NCBI RefSeq assembly: GCF_004379255.2
Contig: NC_056045.1
Location: forward strand, 7,102,560 to 7,166,559
From: Salvia splendens
Lineage: Eukaryota > Streptophyta > Magnoliopsida > Lamiales > Lamiaceae
DNA: 64,000 bases
Direction of reading: 5' to 3'
Shown here: piece after piece, positions 24,075-33,841 of the stretch
Layout of the letters: each line of letters starts with the position of its first letter
Position numbering within the stretch: the stretch's first letter is position 1
Notes under the pieces: model-generated
What the model was told of the DNA's origin: nothing
Seen by the model: the letters and a program-made list of their open reading frames with translations, nothing else
Database searches by the model: none
Program-made: the position numbers and the translations under genes

Positions 24075-26154
24075 GAGTGTCCACAATAGTGGCCCTTGAG
24101 GGCCATAGAAGTTGGCCCGGCCACCAAAGTTGGCCCGACCACCAAATGTGGCTCTCCATGGCCCCTCCACAATGGTTAAAACCCAAAAACAACAAGGGCC
24201 ACGAAATGTGGCCCTCTCCAAAATAAAAATTAATTTGTTTGTTTTGTTTAATGATATTTTTTAATTTAACTACAATAAATTTAATTAGACTAATAATTTG
24301 GAAAATAAACATAATTTAATAAAAAACAAATTAAAGACAAATTTTCGTCGTATTATAGATAGAGGAAAATTATACAACGAAATTTTTTAAAAAACACTAC
24401 AAAAAAGACGCCACCGCTTCCGACTCGGTGGCGTCATCGGAATCCGGCACATCTTCTTCACCACCTTCGTTGCCGCCGCCATCGCCCCCACTGCCGCTAG
24501 CTTCGGCCTTCTCCGACCCTTCGGCCCACCCCAACTTCGACCTAAATCTAATAATGAGGTCGTAGCACATCTTCTTGGTGAGAGGGTCTGTCGACTTCTC
24601 GTACAAGGACAAGTTATCCCCAAGTTGCTTCATCATCTGCACCTCCAGTGTTTGAGCCAATGCCGCGGTCGGTGATGGGCGCGGTGCTGACGCGCTCGCA
24701 GCAGAGACTTGAGATGCGGTTCTAGCTTCCCGGATGGCGGCTTGTTGGCCCTGCGGGGCGTTGGCGCCTCGACATTGTCGAGGGGGGCTCCTCTAAAACA
24801 TCGTCATTCAGGTCGAATGCACGTGAGTCGCTACCACTGTTGTAGGTGCCGTCGACACTGAGTTTTATCTGCTTCCCAGTAGGACCGGTCTCTTCATCGC
24901 AGACCGCCTTGAATTAAGGGGAGTCTCGGAGAAGGATATATTCATTCCAGTAGGTGAACTTGGGCCAGTCTTCAGTATTATACAACTGAAGCGCTAACGC
25001 CCGTATGTCGGCTTCGCTGCGGCCGCTTTCGGCATTCTGGAGTTGTCTCTCGTATATGCTACTGAACCTCTTCACAGTTGTACTGATCCGACCGAACTTC
25101 TTTCGGATCTGGCCTTCATCACGCTCGGCACTGTCTTTTGGTTTGAAGTCGTTGTACACCGTCAAGACGCGCTTCCAGAACCAAATGTCGGTCTGATCCG
25201 TACCGATGACCGGATTCGTCGTGACTGCCTCCCAGGCCCGCGCAATAGCAAGGGATTCATCGTCGTTGTACGGGACCCCCCGCCGAGCACCACCGCCCGC
25301 CCGCTGCTTCCGCCGAGCCCCTGCTCTCCGTCTCCGCCGCCGCCGGGCCACTACTCTCTGTCTCCGCCACGTCTCCGCCCACTTCGGCCCCCGCCGCCGC
25401 CTCGCCTTCCCTCCCCCACCGCCGCCTCCCACCACTGCCGCCATTTCAGCCTCGGCCACCGCCTCGCCCCCCACCACCGCCGGTTCGAACATCCCCGTCA
25501 CCGGCCTCCACCTCCACACTACGGGATGTCGGGGTCTCCGGTGTACCCATCAACTGTTCCCATGTGAATCTATCAGATTCAGACAGAGGAGACTGGGTGT
25601 ATTGGAATTGGGAGGATTGGAAGTGCTGAGACGGGTTGTTGATCGCGTCCATATTCGGCCGGTAGTCACCGAACCCCGATTGTTGGCGAACCACGATCCT
25701 CTGCTGATGAGAGGATGACCCGGTATTGGGGCGATTGTGGACTCCACATTTGATTTGGAGGGGAGGTTGGACTCGATCTCCATGGTTGGGAAGATGGGAA
25801 GTTTCCGTATCCCGAGTCTCCATATCTCGGGAAATCACCATCTCCACTTTCCATTTTTGATAGGATTAAAATTAGGGTTTTGAAGGGTATAAAATGGAGT
25901 GGGAAGAAATGGAAATGGAAGTGTAATATTTATAAAAGAATTTTCGAAAAAAAATAAATAAATAAAATTCGGTGGCCGAGCCACCAAATCGAGGCTCTCT
26001 GCAGTGGTGGGCCGCGGCTCACACGGCTGAGCCGCGTGAAGGCCGCGACCGCGTCTCTCTCTCGGCCCTCGGCTCTCAGCCACACTTCGTGGCTCCCTGC
26101 AGTGAGGGCCGCGCACCCGAGCCACCATCCGTGGCTCCCCCACTGTGGACACTC
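24075..26154 (-). mobile_element. Pong/PIF-type element carrying only a Myb-like ORF1 relic
   Basis: 2080 bp, ends GAGTGTCCACAATAGTGGCC and CCCCCACTGTGGACACTC, flanked by TTA (24072-24074, 26155-26157). Both subterminal regions are rich in GGCCACC/GTGGCC words. The only coding content is a damaged ORF1 on the minus strand; no transposase is present. A close relative lies at 33842-35871. Confidence 0.8.
24397..25854 (-). pseudogene. Pong-type ORF1 (Myb/trihelix-like DNA-binding protein), frameshifted
   Basis: Minus-strand pieces in different frames give the usual order. The N-terminus is MESGDGDFPRYGDSGYGNFP (start at 25854), followed by a Gln/Ser segment with SDRFTWEQLMGTPETPTS. A long Arg/Gly low-complexity region comes next, then a Myb/trihelix-like block: DDESLAIARAWEAVTTNP, FWKRVLTVYNDFKP, EGQIRKKFGRISTTVKRF and WPKFTYWNEYILL. 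The C-terminal MAQTLEVQMMKQLGDNLSLY block ends at 24397. Such ORF1 proteins help the Harbinger/Pong transposase bind and enter the nucleus. At least two frame changes and a break near 24770-24910 make it non-functional. Confidence 0.75.
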
Positions 26155-26976
26155 TTACGATTCTAGTCCTGGACATTATCTTTTAAATTTTTGCATTTCA
26201 ACTCGGATCACAATTGATCCTAAACTAACCGTTCCGTCAATTTTTAAACGGTCAATGTTTTTAACCCGATTTTAACTAATTAAAGCTGTTAAATATAATT
26301 ACTTACTCTTTAATTATATTCTTAATTATTTTAATAAATTATCATTTAAAATACAAATGGGCGACGACGTGAACCGCCGGAGGAGACGTAGGCCGAGAAC
26401 TCCTCTGCGAAATTTAGCGGAGAGAGAGGGCCGGTAGATCTACGCGAATCTGGTCGGCGGCGGAGGAGAGTGAAAGAGGAGAACCGCCGCTGCCTCTTCT
26501 GGAATGGGAACTTCCGTTTTGTTGAAAGATGAGAGCGGAGCCGACGGTGCTAGGAGAGGATGCCGGCGTGAGCAACTGGCGACTCCGAAAGGCGCCCCTG
26601 CCTTCCCATTTTCGAACGAGGACATTTAGAGATATTGGAGATGAAGGGAGGAGTGATGAGGAAGAGAAACGAAGGAGATTTTAGAGGAGGAGTGAGCGAG
26701 CTCCGGCATCGCCGGGGAATGGCGAATTCGCCGGAGAAAAGTGAGAAGGGCGAAAAGGGAACCACTGCTTCATCCTCCTTTAAATTAGGGATTTCGCAAG
26801 GTTTGAGTTTGGAAGAGGAGAAAGACCGATGGGTTGAGTATATTGGGGTGGAAAATAATATGGGATTAACAGATTTAATTGGTCAAAACTGGGTTTAAAA
26901 TGTTGACCGTTTAAAAATTAACGGAACTGTTAGTTTATGACCAATTGTGATCCGAGTTGAAATGAAAAATTCAAAA

Positions 26977-29900
26977 GAGCCTACATCCTTCACCTATCTT
27001 GAAGTCTGTTGGAAACCCTGGAGGAGCCTCCATATACACCTCTTCTTCCTTCTTCAGCTCACCATGAAGAAAGACATTCATCACATCGAATTGGTACAGT
27101 GGCCAATCTTTATTTGCCGCCACATGTAATAAGACTCGAATTGTGTTCATCTTGGCCACTGGGGAGAAGGTTTCTGAATAATCTACCCCATAAGTCTGAG
27201 TATAGCCCTTTGCGACTAGTCATGCTTTGTACCTCTCAACTGATCCATCTGGTCTCCTATTGATAGTGAAGACCCATCGACATCCTACAGGTCGCTTCCC
27301 TTTGGGTAAGATGCACGTTTCCCAAGTGTTGTTCCGAATTAGTGCATCTATTTCTTTTTGCATTGCCTCTCTCCAGTGCTTATGTCTCATAGCCTCTTCC
27401 CATAACTGTGGGATATCTTCTTCCTCATATAGTGTCTTCTCCAATGCTTGAGCCATTTCTGACAGATGACTCGTAACTAGGCAAGCAACGGAGTAACGGG
27501 CATTCCTGTTAATCCTCTCAGGCGTGTACCTTTTGGGTGGAACTCCCATGTTCCCTCGATGTGGAAGGATGTATCCCCATGTGTCGGGGTCAACTCCTTC
27601 GACCTCTTCTACTTCATTAGTTTATTCATCTGTGTTCTCCACAACGGGGTCTGTTTCTTCATCTACACTTACATCATCAGTAGACAAAGAAACCGTAGGA
27701 ACAGGGTTATCAATACTTACATTGGATAGCCTCAACGGGGAAGTAGTTGGCTGAGTGACACCTTCAGGAACAGACTTTCTTACTTCAGAGACTTGCTCAG
27801 CGGAACCGCTTACTGCCGTCTCTGTTAGGCCAACTTCGAGATTACTCGGCGTTGGCATTGGCACTGATATCCAACTTAGCGGGTCCTTACTACTATTCTC
27901 CCCCTGACCGCTGAGGTGGGTATAGAAGTATTCCGTTTCAAGGAAATTGCAATTCATGGTGACAAACATTCGGTTGGTTTTAGGATCAAAGCACATATAC
28001 CCCTTTTGGTTTACCCCGTACCCCACGAAGACACACTTAATTGCACAAGGGGAAAATTTGGTTCGCTCATGTTTCGGGGTATGAACAAAAACGGGGCACC
28101 CAAAGACTTGTGGTTCAAGAGTTAAGGGTGGTGGAATTTTGGTGAAGGAGGATAGAGCTTGGAGTGGTGTTTGGTGTTTGAGGATACTTGTGGGTAGTCT
28201 GTTCAAGAGGTAGTCTGGCCAGAAGTGTTTCGGGGCCTTTGATTCAATGAGCATAGAGCGGGTCATTTCTAGGAGGGAACGGTTTTTTCTTTCGGCTACA
28301 CCATTTTGTTCGGGAGTATAAGCACAACTAGTTTGATGAATCAGACCATTTTCTTGAAAAAATTGTTTCATGGCAGAATTAACGAATTCCCTCCCATTAT
28401 CTGATCTCAGAATTTTTATAGAGTGCTGGTACTAGGTTTTGACAAGGTTAAAAAATGTGAAGTGTGTATAAACCTCATATTTTTGTTTCTTAAAGTATAC
28501 CCAACTCATGCGAGGGCAATCATCTACAAAAACTAAGTAGTATCTAAGACCTTGTCCCCCAGTAAAAGGTGCGGGCCCCCAAACATCATAGTGAATTAAG
28601 GAAAACGGAAAATCAACACAAGTATTATTCAAAGGATAAGAAGTTCGGTGGCTTTTGGATAAAAAACAGGTTTCACAATACTCATCATGTTGTAGAAACA
28701 AAATCGGAAAATAATAGTTTTAAGTAACCGATAGACGGATGTCCCAAGCGTCGATGCCAAAGCCAAGCTTTCCTATCGGCAGACCCGTGAGTTAGCATGC
28801 GGCCCCTTTTTGAGCTATCTCATCTACATAGTACAATCCATCACGTTCAGTGACACGTCCAATTATTTCCCTGGTTCGGATATCCTGCAGCAAACAGAAA
28901 TGTGGTTGCATCAATAAGGTGCAGTTTATTTCCTTCGTGACATGACTAATAGGCAACAATTTGTGAGACATCGAATGAATGTAAAGGCAGTTAGATAATT
29001 GAAGAGTAGGTGATATTTTCACAGTTCCCGCCCCTTCAACTTTTGTAAACTCCCCATTAGCTGTCTGAATATGAGATTTCTGAGGTTTATGAATCCCTGT
29101 AAGATCTGTCGTTCTTCTCATATTCACTAGACACTTTACATGCAATTCCAAAGTTTTCTAGGGGCTGAAACCTATTTTTACACACAATTTGGGCATTTAC
29201 AGGAATATTACATAATTTGGGGCCTGATTTGCACGAAATAGGAGTTCGGGGGTCATTGGGCAATAAATGGGGTGTATAAGGTAATTTATCAAAACTTTGG
29301 GGGTAAGAAATGAGAATTTCGTAGGGTTTGGGGTTCTTTAATAACAGAACCCTCAAACCCTACCTCACCTTCACCCGCCGTCGTTCCTTCCTCCAAATTT
29401 TGCCTCACTCCAGTCCGCTATCACCGTCCCTCCGGCAAAATTGGCGGCGCCGGTGTGAGTCGCCGGTTGTGCAGCACCGATCGTTGCAGTTCCCCTATCG
29501 CCCCCTCCCCCGAGTTTGAGCGACTTCCCTGTTGCCCTCGGTGGCGGCATGAGGATAGCCTCCTCCATCTCCTCCGACGACTGCCGCTGCGTGACCGCCG
29601 CGGTTCCAGGGTGTGCGTGCAGGTGGTGGGGCGGTTAAATTTTTGCCATGTTTCTCCTCCCACCAATCGGGAAATCCGATCATTTTGAAGCATGATTCCT
29701 TTGTGTGTTTTTTCTTCTTGCAATAGGAACAAACTAGCTTCGATTTGTCCTCGTCGTTGCTTCGCCGGTTCCAGCCATCTCCATCTCGATTACCGCCGCC
29801 CCTCGAGCCGCCACCGGACTGGTACGACCCTCCTCGGGCGATGAGTCCAGCCCCGATGCCATCCGTAGTGGTTGCGGCTCCTGACTGCAATACCTGAGAT

Positions 29901-30658
29901 CGTGTTTCTTCTTGTTTGATCAGGTTATACGCAAGATCAACCGAGGGAAGTTGTTCCATTTTAACTATCTTCATCTTTGTTGATTCGTATTTGCCGTCAA
30001 TGGCAGTCAGAAAAGTATACAATCTCTGTTCTTGGATCCAATTGTCGTGTATTTCCATGTCCTTAGGGTACTTCATACGGTTTGTTCGTTTCTGGTCTAT
30101 TGACATCCATAGATCTTGTAGGGTACTTCATACCTCTTCCAACGATTGACTTCCTTGTTTCACCATACTGGCTTTGATGTGCAGGTCGTAAATCTGGAGT
30201 TTGTCTCATCCGCTCCCGTAAGTGACCGCCAATGCATCCCATATGTGTTTGCCAGTCGGTTGCTTCAACACCTGGCTGACCAGCCGCGGTTCGATATTCT
30301 GTATAAGCCATGTAAACATGCAATGATCGGCTTGTTGCCATTGCGGGAAGGCTGGATCTGTTCGTGGCGGGGAGGGCCGCACTCCGGTCACATGAGATAC
30401 CACTCCCCTGCCGCTTATAGCCATCTTCATTAGCACAGCCCATTCGGAGTAATTGTCTCCGTTTAACTTGCTACCTCCGATGTGGAGAGGTTGTGTATCA
30501 ATTTTGTAGACAACTGGTTTTTCTGGTGGATTTTCTGTGGTCTCTGGTTTGGGTGTTGGTGGTATTATCATGGCAAGGCTTCGGCTCATGATCTCGGCAA
30601 TTTGTCGAGCAATTTCATCCGACTGGGATAAACTGATTTTTTCGTCGTTTTCTGACAT
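26977..30658 (-). pseudogene. Copia gag-pol pseudogene (incomplete)
   Basis: Gag starts MSENDEKISLSQSDEIARQI at 30658 and is open to 30206, where a stop intervenes. Gag resumes at 30106 with a CCHC-like CSYCKKKKHTKESC (about 29720). The protease/GAG-pre region is at 29151-28792 without a clear DSG motif. Integrase is at 28701-28432 (YCETCFLSKSHRTSYPLN, YYLVFVDD) and 28371-27622 (TPEQNGVAERKNR, the third catalytic Glu). RT begins at 27549 (MQKEIDALIRNNTW) and breaks before the catalytic YVDD. Several stops and frame changes show it is dead. Confidence 0.9.
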
Positions 30659-30748
30659 GTTTGGAAGGTTTTCTGCAGGTTTTGGCTAAAAGGTCGGGAA
30701 AGGCTTAGGGACGATGATGAAACTTTTCTGAGTCCTGCTTTGGTACCA

Positions 30749-30952
30749 TGTTAAATGGTGCAGAAAACATAGTTGAGAAGAGAGAAAGGTAGAGAGCAGT
30801 TGTTTTGAATAGGATGATGATTTCATTGTATAAAGGACCCTTTAAATAGGGTGTAGGGAGCAATGTACATGGTAAGATCTTAATTACAAAATATTCTGTC
30901 AATCACCTAATTGGAGTAATTGATTCCAATAACAATCTTTCATTTTCTAACA
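30749..30952 (-). repeat. 5' LTR of the truncated copia element
   Basis: 204 bp, TG...CA, with a TATTTAAAG TATA-like box on the minus strand (about 30842-30850) and a tRNA-iMet-like primer site abutting its inner end. No second copy occurs in this window. Confidence 0.8.
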
Positions 30953-31045
30953 TTTTCCAATAAACGCCCGTCGCAGCTGTGGGTTTTCTTCCATAGATGG
31001 ATGTAAGAGAGCCGCCTCAATATCATCACTCTTCTCGTTTGACAT
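30953..31045 (-). pseudogene. 5' stub of a second LIFEGUARD gene, cut by copia
   Basis: Minus strand ATG at 31045, 31 codons: MSNEKSDDIEAALLHPSMEE then NPQLRRAFIGK. The pattern of an acidic start, L-[YH]-P-x-M, a short acidic spacer and L-R-x-AFI-x-K is that of LIFEGUARD/BI-1-like proteins; the intact neighbour has LYPTMLESPDLRWAFIRK. The frame runs directly into the copia LTR at 30952 and stops four bases in. A TATA box lies upstream. The rest of the gene is not in the window. It is probably a tandem duplicate of the gene at 32126-33528. Confidence 0.7.
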
Positions 31046-31117
31046 TTTCCACCACTAATCGATATTGCTTTCTGCTTCGAAATTCTGATGTTCTACTTCT
31101 AAGAGCTTGATTTCAGA

Positions 31118-31127
31118 CTATATATAG
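31118..31127 (-). promoter_or_regulatory. TATA box of the LIFEGUARD stub
   Basis: CTATATATAG on the minus strand, about 75 bp upstream of the truncated ATG at 31045, a normal plant spacing once a short leader is allowed. Confidence 0.5.
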
Positions 31128-32125
31128 CCAAAATTAATCAAGAAAGGCTGCTGTCACAGCTAATGTGAACCTTTAAATTAATGCACATTTCGCATAATAT
31201 ATTGTATGTTGCTACTACAATAAGGGCTATAAGCACCTTTTAACATGGATATATATCTGTATTTTGTAGTTAGTATATGATTAAGTTATATTTTAAGACT
31301 GAAATTGTAGACCTGTTTATACTTCAGTTTTGACTTTTGAATTAAAATTGTTAGTAAAATTAATATAATCAAATAGTCCTGTGTAATACGCTGGAATTTA
31401 ACATGAATTTTAACCATGTAAATGGAGTAGAAATTAATTGACATCAAATCGACGTTATTTTGATCCAAAAAAATTAGAAGTAAAAAAGTTGACCTGAAAC
31501 TATCTTATTTTCAGAATCAAAATGATGTTATTTCTAAATTGGACATGTCTGAAAAAATGATACAGTACTACTAATAACTTGCTGGCAGTAAAATTGTGAC
31601 TTTATGTTGACTCTCTCAAAACAAAACTATAACAACCCAAATATTCCACATAGAGGCACATGTAGCCAAACATGATTTTGATCAATCACGTGAAAGAACA
31701 TGAAATCTAAGAAAATTTATGATCAATCCAACTTCCAATCATTTACAAATTCAACTTCCAGACATTTCAGGTCTTGGATATATTGTGTGATAATCATTTT
31801 TGAGGAATTGTGGAGTAACAATTAATAGTAAACTCAGCATAGTTCATGACTTCATGAATACATGGTTGGAACTTGGAAGTTTCTAATTCAATTATCAACA
31901 TTGTAACAACCAAAATATATTAATATTAAACTAGATATGCACATGTGGCATGCATAAGCATGTGAACACATGACCTGAAGAAAGAATAAGGAAGGAGACC
32001 AAATATTTGTCAAGAATTCAACTTCAATCATATACACATATCAAGATTTAGCCCTCACTTCATCTATATTCACAAGGTAAACTTTCTACACTTATCCAGA
32101 TAAACAACTTCAACTACTCCACATT
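31128..32125. other. Intergenic, no gene recognised
   Basis: AT-rich, between the truncated LIFEGUARD copy and the 3' end of the intact one. Two similar segments (about 31665-31770 and 31955-32050: AAACATGATTTTGATCAATC..., ACATGTGGCATGC... with CAACTTCAATCAT/CAACTTCCAATCAT) suggest an old local duplication. The last 100-200 bp are probably 3' UTR. Confidence 0.4.
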
Positions 32126-33528
32126 TTAACTATCAGCAGCTCTGAAGAATGTCAAGAGGGATAGGAAGAGGTTGATGATATCCAAATAGAGAGAAACCGC
32201 AGCCCAGATGAACTCGTCGTAGCTGTAACGCTTGATCAGATTATAGGTGTCGTATACAATGTAACCACAGAAGATTATGGATGCCAAACACCCATAGATC
32301 ATCACACTAATCCTACCAAGAGGGAACAGAATCTGCACCACCATTCAATGTTTTTTAAGATTGTAATCACAAACACTTGATGTTTAATAAGTCGGATATG
32401 AATGTACGTACCTGAATGAAGGAAAACAGGACGAGCACAAGTAAGGCGCCAAACAGGAAAGGGCCAAGGAAATTGAAATCATGGCCTCGCTTCGCAGCCC
32501 AGAATGTGTACAGGGTGAGGCTCACTACCACGGCAGCAGTTAAGATCACGGATTCAAGAATCACTTTCCCTGCATACAGAGACTTAGTCATATAGTGAAC
32601 TCATCTTAATGTTTTCAACGTTAGTAAATGAGAAAATCTCCAATCCTATATTCAACCGAGATAGCATTTCTCAGGCCAACGAACGATTAGAGCCTACTGA
32701 ACGGTAAATAAACCGAGATAGTAGAAACTAGAAAGGGGATAATAACTCTTGTTTGGCAACTCTGTTTCAAATATACATACCAATCCATTACACATACCAC
32801 ATTGCATCAGTATTATTCACTTGAAAATGATTCTCAAACTACTAGAATAACATATGCAGATAAACCCTGATAAGCGACAATGCATAAAAATTTTAGCATC
32901 CTGCTTCTTGCAGAGGAATAGCATACTATAAATTCGAATTGACATTTAATCATGTTGATTCATTATTTTTTTTTTCAATGGTAAATTCTGAAACAAGTGT
33001 CAAACCCAATTTGGGGATTATTAGAATTTTTCGTGTGCAAAATTGGGAAAAAGAGAGCGGCAAGAAGAAGAAGAAAAATGAAGCCTAACCATTGGTGTAA
33101 GAGCAAGTGAAGCCGACTACAAAGGCTAGCGAGAGCGTGAAAATGGCGAGGAGGAAGTAATTCAGAGGGTGCTTCTGGTAATAGTAATACAACGGCCACA
33201 TCACTGCGCACAAAAGCAATTAGAATTCCACCAAAATAAAATAATATCGCAAAGCGTAAGAATTGTGTAAATATGTACCGATGAAAGGGGTGATGATGAG
33301 GAGAATGTAAACCGCCAGACCAGCGCCGGTGGTTGCGAAGAAATGCGAGATTGGGTGAACGGTGATGACGACGGCAGCGACGGCGGCGGTGAGGAGCAAT
33401 TGGATGCTGATTATGACGTATATCTTACGAATGAAGGCCCAGCGCAGGTCGGGGCTCTCCAGCATCGTCGGGTACAGCCTGGCGCCGCCGAGTTCCACGT
33501 CATCTTTCCGGTAAGGCTGGGACCACAT
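32126..33528 (-). CDS. LFG: LIFEGUARD / Bax-inhibitor-1-like membrane protein
   Basis: Four exons on the minus strand: 33528-33279, 33203-33090, 32569-32412, 32332-32126; 242 residues, normal for the family. It starts MWSQPYRKDDVELGGARLYP, followed by LESPDLRWAFIRKIYVIISI. About seven hydrophobic helices follow, including a charged YYYYQKHPLNYFLL loop. The C-terminal signature is GYIVYDTYNLIKRYSYDEF, then LYLDIINLFLSLL and the tail FRAADS. TMBIM/LFG proteins sit in endomembranes (ER, vacuole, endosome), modulate calcium leak and cell death, and some affect brassinosteroid receptor traffic (BIL4). All junctions are GT-AG and keep frame. It stands next to a truncated paralogue (31045) and about 6 kb from PEAPOD. 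Confidence 0.95.
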
Positions 33529-33838
33529 GGTTCGTTTTAGTTTGAGAGGGTTGCGGGTTTTTGGAGTTTGGGATTGCTTAGTGGAAAGGGAAAGGGCTTG
33601 TATGTGTATATATAAATGGGTGAGTGAGAATAAGAAAGTTGTAGATGCATCGTTTACAAATTAGAATTTTGATGGATTGTGGCGCTTTCACCAAACTAAT
33701 TCCAGACCTCTCTCGATTTTATTCAGATTCTAATTTCTTCCATTAACTAACACTACACGAAGAATTCAGGTGACACGTATTCGGCTGACAGCGTTCCGAT
33801 TTCTAATCATCACCTACAATGTTGCAAGCGAGCCAATT
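33529..33838 (-). promoter_or_regulatory. LIFEGUARD upstream region
   Basis: Contains a TATA-like TATATATAC on the minus strand (33606-33614), about 80 bp upstream of the ATG. It is bounded by a Pong-type insertion only about 310 bp from the start codon, so distal promoter elements may be displaced. Confidence 0.45.
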
Positions 33839-33841
33839 TTA

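Larger units (their letters stand above)
24034..26976. mobile_element. Truncated long-TIR MULE-like element hosting a Pong-type insertion
   Basis: The left terminus GAGTGAAGGTCAAAATTGGT resembles the TIR end at 21061. It continues to 24074, is interrupted by the Pong-type element, and resumes at 26158 with CGATTCTAGTCCTGGACATT and TCAACTCGGATCACAATTG. The right arm (about 26885-26976) mirrors the latter: CAATTGTGATCCGAGTTGA and TAAAAATTAACGGAACTGTT. It stops abruptly at 26976 against copia sequence, so the outer right TIR is lost. The GC-rich core (26355-26800) has no recognised product. Confidence 0.6.
26977..30952 (-). mobile_element. 3'-truncated Ty1/copia retrotransposon
   Basis: Reverse-strand element: 5' LTR 30749-30952 (TGTTAGAAAATG...CACCATTTAACA), an initiator-Met-type primer site immediately inside it (TGGTACCAAAGCAGG, 30734-30748), then gag, protease, integrase and the first part of RT. 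Sequence ends at 26977 in the RT domain; the YVDD motif, RNase H and the 3' LTR are absent. No target duplication can be checked because one end is gone. The short LTR (204 bp) and gag type suggest the Ale/Retrofit lineage, moderate confidence. Confidence 0.85.

Noticed and set aside
25043..25718. Forward-strand Pro/Arg-rich frames opposite the Pong ORF1
   Set aside because: They are the complement of the low-complexity Gly/Arg tract of ORF1; the conserved residues are all on the minus strand.
26359..26898. Coding potential in the GC-rich core of the MULE-like element
   Set aside because: Several short frames on both strands, none with a recognisable domain; probably non-coding filler, though a captured fragment cannot be excluded.
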